From Bacillus sp. RO1 (lineage in GTDB: Bacteria > Bacillota > Bacilli > Bacillales > Bacillaceae_I), in assembly GCF_012524115.1 (NCBI RefSeq), contig NZ_JAAZWB010000075.1, forward strand, positions 1-64,000: a stretch of 64,000 nt of DNA, read 5' to 3'. Position 1 is the first letter of the stretch. Each line of letters opens with the position of its first letter. The position numbers and the translations under genes are program-made. Of the stretch, positions 58,321 to 64,000 are shown in pieces. The notes under the pieces are model-generated. The model made no database searches, was not told the DNA's origin, and worked only from the letters and a program-made list of their open reading frames with translations.

Positions 58321-58356
58321 AAAGAGACTGCGTCTAACATGGTGCAGTCTCTTTTT
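58321..58356. terminator. Bidirectional terminator between yqzM and comEC
   Basis: AAAGAGACTGC/GCAGTCTCTTT arms around a 12-base loop with A/T runs on both sides. Confidence 0.9.
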
Positions 58357-58374
58357 CATTTTTGATACTGTATC

Positions 58375-60684
58375 CTATGGGATTAAGGTGGAAAACGTTC
58401 CTCCTCGATGTGTAAAATCAAAGAGAATTGCACCTTGGAGGTCTGTCCTATACACTTTTGCATCCACTTGTGATAACCGATCCAGTACGTCTTGATGAGG
58501 ATGTCCAAACCGGTTATTCCTTCCTACCGAGATAATAGCATCATCTGGACTAATAGTATCCAGAAAACCGGCAGTTGAAGAGGTGTTACTTCCGTGGTGA
58601 CCGACCTTCAGTACATCCACATTAAGGTTTGGATAGTCATGTAATAAGTCCCGCTCTCCTTTCTCCCCGATATCACCTGTAAAAAGCCAGTTTTTTTTAC
58701 CTAACACCGCAAAAAGCACAATAGATCCTTCATTTTCACTATCATAATATTTAGTCGGATGCAAATATAAAAAGCTCGATTCACCCTCCTTCCAACCCGT
58801 GTTAGAAACAGCCATCCCAATACTTACTCCCCTGCGCTTTGCTTCTTTCATTATCTCCTGCTCTACTTCACCTGCACCAAACCCTTTCGGAACAATGACC
58901 TCCTCTATTCCTATTTCTCCCCAGAGACTTTCCACATTGCCTGTATGATCAAAATCTCCATGCGTAAGAATTAATTTATCAAGCTGCCTAACTCCTTCTG
59001 CTTTTAAAAATGGGACCAATACATCTGAACCGCTATGAAATTCCCTCTTTCTCTTTTCCCATTCTTCTTTTGGAAAAGTAAACGAACCGCCAGTATCAAT
59101 CAGATACTTGCCTTTATTAAAAGGGAGTCTTATAAATATCGCATCCCCTTGACCGATATCCAACACCACTACTTTTCCAAAAGGATTAAAGAAATTGATG
59201 TTCCAATGGAAAACCATACACAATATAAGAACAATCACAGCTGACCGTCGTTTATTTACTTCCCACTTGTAAAAAAAGAAGACGATAGAAAAACCATAGG
59301 CTGTCATTAAAAGGATAGAAGGCTTTCCGAAGACCAATGTGCCTATTGGAAATTCAGCCATTCCAACTGCAAAGGAATTCATATATTTCAACGGGTAGGA
59401 CAAAAATGGAACTAAGAGGGAGACATGATCTGGAGATAGTAAAAGGATAAAAAACAGCAAAAATGAAACAGGAAGCACATAAAGGGAATAGAAGGGAACA
59501 AATATAACATTTAGAAGCGGACTCCACAGAGAGAACTGGTAAAAGTGGTATAGAAGTAAAGGCAAGGAGGCAACTTGGGCGATTATGGAGACGATAAATA
59601 GTTGAGCAACGCTATTATGCACCTTATGAAGGCTACCTGATGCTAAAAGTAACGACAGACTGACCGAAAAGGAGAGCTGAAAGCCTATATGATAAAGATA
59701 ATATGGACTCAAAATCAAAACAAAGATACAAGCCAAACCAATGGTATCAATGGAAAAAACCTTCTTTTTCATCAGCATTAGGGCAAGCGCCACCCCTGTC
59801 ATCGTTGCTGCTCTCATCACAGATGGTGCTCCGCCTGCAAGCAGGACATACAAGGGCAAAAGTAACAGCAAAAACAGGTTCATCCACTGCCGGCTAAATC
59901 CAATCCTGATTCCAACGTAAAAAGTCGCCGCCGTGATAATTCCAACATGCAAACCGGAGATTGCCAACAGATGGACAAGTCCCAACTGCTGATAGGCATC
60001 AAGTATATCTTCATTAATACTACTGCGGTCTCCGAAAATTAATGAAATCATAAAACTGGCATTCGGCTGATCCACATAGTTGTTAATCAAATTTATCCCT
60101 TGTTGCCTGACTTGTTTCATTGATGTTAAAAAGGGTGTTTTTTTTGGTGAGATGCAGGCTTGCGGCAGTGTATTTAGAGAAAGGATCCAGTGGATTTTTT
60201 GTTCATATAAATATTTTTTGTAGTTAAATGCGTGAGGGTTTCTTGCTGGTTGGGGCAGTTTTAATATACCTGACCATATACACTTGTCACCTACTGCCAG
60301 GTCACGGAGTTGAAATGACTCTTCCTCCGATTTTAAATAATATTCTATCATCACCACTTCATTAAGGATGCTTTTCATTTGGAAAATGGCCTTGTTTCCA
60401 TCAATTATAAGTGGGGAATGGACAGTGCCTTGGAATTCAGTTTCACCTTCAAGATGCATGGAGAAATTATGATGGTCCACGTAAGTCATATAGCTAGAAA
60501 AACCCACAGTGAAAAGGATGGTCAGAAAAAGCAATCTTCGCGGTTTTTCATCAATATAAAAGATTAGATAAAAAAATAACAGAGTAAGGATGAGCAGCCC
60601 CCAATGGAAATCCGACCTGGAGACTGCAATACCCAAACAGCTTGCAATGGCTAAATAGGCATAAAACCCTGTCCTTTGTTTCAT
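58375..60684 (-). CDS. comEC: DNA uptake channel protein ComEC
   Basis: A 769-aa polytopic protein that carries transforming single-stranded DNA across the membrane. N-terminal membrane helices and an OB-like external domain are followed by the competence domain (about 210-480: SLIFGDRSSINEDILDAYQQLGLVHLLAISGLHVG). The C-terminal metallo-beta-lactamase domain has LTHGDFDHTGN and VGHHGSNTS, thought to degrade the non-transported strand. It is the last gene of the comE operon. Confidence 0.97.
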   Translation of the reverse strand: MKQRTGFYAYLAIASCLGIAVSRSDFHWGLLILTLLFFYLIFYIDEKPRRLLFLTILFTVGFSSYMTYVDHHNFSMHLEGETEFQGTVHSPLIIDGNKAIFQMKSILNEVVMIEYYLKSEEESFQLRDLAVGDKCIWSGILKLPQPARNPHAFNYKKYLYEQKIHWILSLNTLPQACISPKKTPFLTSMKQVRQQGINLINNYVDQPNASFMISLIFGDRSSINEDILDAYQQLGLVHLLAISGLHVGIITAATFYVGIRIGFSRQWMNLFLLLLLPLYVLLAGGAPSVMRAATMTGVALALMLMKKKVFSIDTIGLACIFVLILSPYYLYHIGFQLSFSVSLSLLLASGSLHKVHNSVAQLFIVSIIAQVASLPLLLYHFYQFSLWSPLLNVIFVPFYSLYVLPVSFLLFFILLLSPDHVSLLVPFLSYPLKYMNSFAVGMAEFPIGTLVFGKPSILLMTAYGFSIVFFFYKWEVNKRRSAVIVLILCMVFHWNINFFNPFGKVVVLDIGQGDAIFIRLPFNKGKYLIDTGGSFTFPKEEWEKRKREFHSGSDVLVPFLKAEGVRQLDKLILTHGDFDHTGNVESLWGEIGIEEVIVPKGFGAGEVEQEIMKEAKRRGVSIGMAVSNTGWKEGESSFLYLHPTKYYDSENEGSIVLFAVLGKKNWLFTGDIGEKGERDLLHDYPNLNVDVLKVGHHGSNTSSTAGFLDTISPDDAIISVGRNNRFGHPHQDVLDRLSQVDAKVYRTDLQGAILFDFTHRGGTFSTLIP

Positions 60685-60690
60685 CGCATG

Positions 60691-61263
60691 CTATCCTTTT
60701 TTGCTGAATAAATCAGTGGAACGTTCGTACCAGCTTTTTATTTCTTCATCACTCGCCCCGGAATCCTCCAATCTTTCAATCAAACTGTTAATGAATCCTA
60801 ATTTCTCCGGGTCATTCAAACTAACCGCCATCTCAGCCAGCTCCACTTGCTCCACTCTCACATCGGCTTGTTCAAACATTTCCAAAGCATATGGATGATT
60901 TTTGTATTCCATTGCGTAATAGACCGTTTTGATTCCTGCTTGAATTATGGCCTTACAGCAGTGAAGGCATGGAAAATGAGTGACATAAATTTCTGCTCCA
61001 CTTGTAGGTACACCAAACTTGGAGCATTGAAGTAAAGCATTCATTTCAGCATGAATCGTTCGTACACAATGATTGTCAATGACATAACACCCTTCATCGA
61101 TGCAATGAACCCCGCCTGCTATCGATCCGTTATATCCCCCTGCAATGATGCGCTTGTCACGTACGATGGTTGCTCCAACAGCAAGTCTTGTACATGTACT
61201 ACGCAATGCAAGTAAATGGCTTTGTGCCATAAAGTATTGATCCCATGATATTCTCGTCATCAT
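60691..61263 (-). CDS. comEB: ComEB, dCMP deaminase family protein
   Basis: 190 aa. Zinc and catalytic motifs HAEMNALLQ (about 93) and PCLHCCKAI (about 120) of the dCMP deaminase fold; converts dCMP to dUMP for dTTP synthesis. In B. subtilis it is not needed for transformation, though it lies in the comE operon. It ends 6 bp before comEC. Confidence 0.95.
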   Translation of the reverse strand: MMTRISWDQYFMAQSHLLALRSTCTRLAVGATIVRDKRIIAGGYNGSIAGGVHCIDEGCYVIDNHCVRTIHAEMNALLQCSKFGVPTSGAEIYVTHFPCLHCCKAIIQAGIKTVYYAMEYKNHPYALEMFEQADVRVEQVELAEMAVSLNDPEKLGFINSLIERLEDSGASDEEIKSWYERSTDLFSKKG

Positions 61264-61336
61264 CCATCAAGCCTCCAGTTTCTTATAACAATATGCAATA
61301 ACTCTAGTGTATCGGCTCTACTCGAATTTCGTCAAT

Positions 61337-62008
61337 TCAATTGGCAACAGTAATTTCAGATCTTAACTTTTCAAAAGATTTTTGTCCGATTCCGATGACC
61401 TGCATGATATCTTCTTTACTTTTAAACAAACCATTTTCTGTTCTGTGGTCTACAATGGCTTTAGCTTTGGCGGGACCAATTCCGGTTAAGCTTGTCAACT
61501 CTTCCTCGGTTGCTGTATTAATATTGACCAGCGCGCCAGAGGTTCCAGATTCTCCACTTTCATTTGTTACCGGTTGTATGATCACTTCCTCCATCACTTC
61601 GCCCTCCGCAGGAACAATAATTACCATTTCATCCACCAACAACGCTGCCAAATTAACCTTATCAGAATCGGCTCCCTCCAAAAAACCACCTGCCTTTTCT
61701 ACCGCATCGATGATTCTGTCTCCTATTTTCATACGATAAACGCCAGGCTCCATGACTTGACCTTTCAAATCAATTAGAATCTCTTGATTAGCAACCTCAA
61801 CTTCCTCAAGCTTATCCTCTTCTTCTGGGCTGATTAATTCATTTTCTTCCCCTTGCACTTCCTCAATAAATCTTATTTGCTCCACGGAAGACTCTGCTTC
61901 ACGCTCACTCAGACTGGACCAACCAAGTATGGAGACCAGCGCTAACACACTGATTGATACTAATACTTTAATCTTATGGACAGACCATAATTCTTTCATT
62001 GCTTTCAC
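61337..62008 (-). CDS. comEA: DNA receptor ComEA
   Basis: A 223-aa membrane-anchored competence protein that binds double-stranded DNA outside the membrane. An N-terminal membrane helix (KVLVSISVLALVSILGW) and an acidic linker are followed by an SLBB domain (LIDLKGQVMEPGVYRMKIGD). The C-terminal helix-hairpin-helix pair is VNINTATEEELTSLTGIGPAKAKAIV. First gene of the comE operon, divergent from comER. Confidence 0.97.
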   Translation of the reverse strand: MKAMKELWSVHKIKVLVSISVLALVSILGWSSLSEREAESSVEQIRFIEEVQGEENELISPEEEDKLEEVEVANQEILIDLKGQVMEPGVYRMKIGDRIIDAVEKAGGFLEGADSDKVNLAALLVDEMVIIVPAEGEVMEEVIIQPVTNESGESGTSGALVNINTATEEELTSLTGIGPAKAKAIVDHRTENGLFKSKEDIMQVIGIGQKSFEKLRSEITVAN

Positions 62009-62081
62009 CTTCTATTCATATTAGTAAGCCTAAAAACATATAGTGTATGAGAAACTTTTTTGGATGGAGGAGGGAATAAAC

Positions 62082-62900
62082 ATGAAGATTGGAATGATCG
62101 GCACAGGCAACATGGGGAGAATCTTGGTTGAATCATTTGTCGACTCGAAAGCAGTACCTCCTGAGAACATTACGATTACAAATCGCTCAATAGAGAAGGC
62201 GTTTAAAATACAGAGCAAATACCCTGATCTCCATGTTGCGGAGACCGCCGAAGAGGTGGTTAGAGCTTGTGATATTATTTTTTTATGTGTAAAGCCATTG
62301 GATATACACCCCCTTTTAACAAAGATCAATAAAAATCTTACTGGCGATAAATGTGTTATCTCCATTACCAGCCCAGTATCTGTAGAACAACTGCAAACAT
62401 TGGTCACTTGCCAAGTAGCGAGAATCATTCCGAGCATCACCAACCGTGCGTTAGCTGGTGTTACTTTAGTGACATTCGGAGATAATGTGGAAGAAGAGTA
62501 TAGAGAGTATTTACTTTCCATTTGTTCGCAAATATCTACTCCAATTCATATTAAAGAAAATGTTACTAGGGTTGCCTCTGACATAGTGAGCTGCGGTCCG
62601 GCTTTTTTCAGCTACATTCTACAAAGATTCATTGACGGAGCAGTAAGCGAGACGGCTATTTCCAAGGAGCAAGCGACGGATTTGGCAAGCCAGATGATTA
62701 TCGGGATGGGTAAGTTGATTGAAAAGGATATTTATACATTACAGACTTTACAAGAAAAGGTTTGTGTAAAGGGTGGTGTCACCGGAGAAGGCATTAAAGT
62801 GTTAGAAAACGAACTGGGTGATGTGTTCCATCATGTTATTCAGAAGACGCATGAGAAGTTTGATGAGGACATTACAGAGGTAAAAAAACAGTTTCATTGA
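62082..62900 (+). CDS. comER: ComER, pyrroline-5-carboxylate reductase-like protein
   Basis: 272 aa with an NAD(P)-binding Rossmann N-terminus (MKIGMIGTGNMGRILVESFV) and ProC-like C-terminal helices (GVTGEGIKVLENEL). The physiological substrate is unknown; it is divergently placed from comEA, as in B. subtilis. The ATG at 62082 follows GGAGGAGGG. Confidence 0.93.
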   Translation: MKIGMIGTGNMGRILVESFVDSKAVPPENITITNRSIEKAFKIQSKYPDLHVAETAEEVVRACDIIFLCVKPLDIHPLLTKINKNLTGDKCVISITSPVSVEQLQTLVTCQVARIIPSITNRALAGVTLVTFGDNVEEEYREYLLSICSQISTPIHIKENVTRVASDIVSCGPAFFSYILQRFIDGAVSETAISKEQATDLASQMIIGMGKLIEKDIYTLQTLQEKVCVKGGVTGEGIKVLENELGDVFHHVIQKTHEKFDEDITEVKKQFH

Positions 62901-62952
62901 TTAAATTATTCTCTATCACTCGACATATTCCTTTAATTTTTTCAAGTTTTTT

Positions 62953-62987
62953 CAAAAAAAGGCGCCCATCTATCGGCGCCTATTTTT
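62953..62987. terminator. Bidirectional terminator between comER and yqeM
   Basis: AGGCGCC and GGCGCCT arms around 8 bases, A-run before and TATTTTTG after. It overlaps the yqeM stop codon. Confidence 0.9.
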
Positions 62988-63732
62988 GTGCAACAAAAAA
63001 CACTCTTTCCGCATGTTCAGCCATATATTCGGTAGAATAATCGCCGGTTATTGATCTGATGGTGAATCCCACTTCTTCTAGCCACTTTTTGTAGGTTTCC
63101 ACATTGAAAGTCCGTTGGAAATGCCATTCGTCAAAACGCAAATAGCGATCTGATTCTTCTTCTTTTACAAAAAAGGATAGCTCATGCTCCACACTATTTG
63201 GATGCTCACCAGGAAAACTGTTCCAAATATAAGATACATCCTCTTCTACACTTGTAAAGGTGTTGTTCATGAACACTTGTGTCATTTTATAAAGAGAGTG
63301 AACATCAAAGAGCAGCAGCCCGCCTTTTTTTAACTGTTTGTAAGTTGATTGAAACGTTTTTTTTACGTCTTCCTCCGACTCTAAGTAATTTAATGAGTCG
63401 CAAAAAATCGTGACGCAATCTACCTCTTCAAAGCCTTCTAACTCTGCCATATTTTGCTCAAAAAGAGGGATGGAAAGCCCAGAATCCAATGCTTTTTCAT
63501 GAGCGATGGCCAACATGCTTTCTGATAGGTCAACCCCTGATACTTCCCATCCTTCTTGGGCAAAACGAATCGCAAGCTCCCCTGTGCCACAACCAACATC
63601 TACAACAGAAAATCGTTCAGAGTCATCAGTCATGTACCTTTGTTTAACAGTTTGAACAAAGGAGACCCACTTGTCATAAGGAACATCCTGCATCAATTGG
63701 TCATATATATGGGCAAATTGTCCGTAAGCCAT
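62980..63732 (-). CDS. yqeM: SAM-dependent methyltransferase YqeM
   Basis: A 250-aa class I methyltransferase with the SAM motif VVDVGCGTGELAIRFAQEG (about 42-60). Substrate unknown. It follows rsfS by 1 bp, as in B. subtilis yqeL-yqeM. Confidence 0.93.
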   Translation of the reverse strand: MAYGQFAHIYDQLMQDVPYDKWVSFVQTVKQRYMTDDSERFSVVDVGCGTGELAIRFAQEGWEVSGVDLSESMLAIAHEKALDSGLSIPLFEQNMAELEGFEEVDCVTIFCDSLNYLESEEDVKKTFQSTYKQLKKGGLLLFDVHSLYKMTQVFMNNTFTSVEEDVSYIWNSFPGEHPNSVEHELSFFVKEEESDRYLRFDEWHFQRTFNVETYKKWLEEVGFTIRSITGDYSTEYMAEHAERVFFVAQK

Positions 63733-63733
63733 A

Positions 63734-64000
63734 TTATGTTAACTCAATTTGTATATCTTCACGAGGAGCGTCTCCCCAAAGACGTTCTAAATTGTAATAT
63801 CCACGCTCATCTTTATGGAATACATGTGCAACGACGTCACCTAGGTCCACAAGAACCCAGCGAGCTTCATCAAAGCCTTCCATTCTGCGAACGTGTTGTC
63901 CGCTTTCTTCCGCAGCTTCTTTAATAGCACGGGCAATTGCCTGTACTTGTTTGTCTGAGTTACCGTGGCAAATCAAGAAATAATCTGAAACAAGGGAAAT
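63734..64000 (-). CDS. rsfS: Ribosomal silencing factor RsfS (5' end beyond window)
   Basis: The C-terminal 88 residues are visible; the frame stays open to the window edge (ISLVSDYFLICHGNSDKQVQ). RsfS/YqeL binds L14 and blocks subunit joining when nutrients are short. Signature stretches are EGFDEARWVLVDLGDVVAHVF and YYNLERLWGDAP. About 30 N-terminal residues lie outside. Confidence 0.93.
   Translation of the reverse strand: MSLVSDYFLICHGNSDKQVQAIARAIKEAAEESGQHVRRMEGFDEARWVLVDLGDVVAHVFHKDERGYYNLERLWGDAPREDIQIELT

Noticed and set aside
58165-58359. A 64-codon minus-strand frame
   Set aside because: Antisense to yqzM, which is the conserved gene, and it begins inside the terminator.

Overview
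The window is chromosomal DNA of a spore-forming, competence-capable member of the Bacillaceae (Firmicutes). Gene content and order match the Bacillus subtilis comE - rpsT/gpr/spoIIP - hrcA/dnaK - rpsU/yqeY - yqfABCDEF - era/recO - glyQS - ccpN/ppsR - yqxD/dnaG/sigA stretch, read mostly on the minus strand. Gene names rest on recognising protein motifs and this synteny; no database search was run. No rRNA, tRNA or CRISPR array was seen.

Layout in window order. 1-3210: an acyl-CoA dehydrogenase, a membrane protein and sigA. 3253-7756: dnaG, yqxD, the pyruvate phosphate dikinase regulator ppsR and the gluconeogenic repressor ccpN. 7978-11441: glyS and glyQ behind a glycine T-box leader. 11438-19827: recO, yqzL, era, cdd, dgkA, ybeY, pgpH, phoH and the sporulation genes yqfD and yqfC. 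19852-33894: a mobile element of about 14 kb. 34007-39583: yqfB, floA, yqeZ, yqeY, rpsU, a flavin reductase-like gene and yqeW. 39933-40530: a regular array of 52-bp hairpin units. 40643-50842: deoC, mtaB, rsmE, prmA, dnaJ, dnaK, grpE, hrcA (with a CIRCE operator) and hemW. 50942-58235: lepA, yqxA, spoIIP, gpr, rpsT, holA and yqzM. 58375-64000: comEC, comEB, comEA, comER, yqeM and the start of rsfS. A family of roughly 130-bp GC-rich dispersed repeats occurs six times between genes.

The most unusual region is the element. It starts with a large serine recombinase and lies exactly between yqfB and yqfC, neighbours in B. subtilis. Both attachment sites can be read. A 13-bp direct repeat marks the junctions, and joining the inner ends gives a 48-bp attP with 23-bp imperfect inverted arms around a TG dinucleotide. 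Joining the outer ends gives an attB with perfect 8-bp arms around the same TG. The site lies just upstream of the sporulation gene yqfC and contains a sequence resembling a SigE -10 box. The element has no capsid or conjugation genes. It carries a winged-helix replication-type protein, three 14-bp iteron-like repeats, a second (resolvase-type) serine recombinase with a possible res site, many tiny genes with good ribosome binding sites, and cargo that looks like phage defence: an Abi_C protein, an Mrr-like nuclease with zinc ribbons and a HEPN-motif protein paired with a membrane protein.

The chromosomal genes around it serve translation (glyQS, rpsT, rpsU, lepA, prmA, rsmE, ybeY, era), protein folding (hrcA-grpE-dnaK-dnaJ), replication and sigma factor supply (dnaG, sigA, holA), sporulation (yqfCD, spoIIP, gpr) and DNA uptake (comEA/EB/EC).
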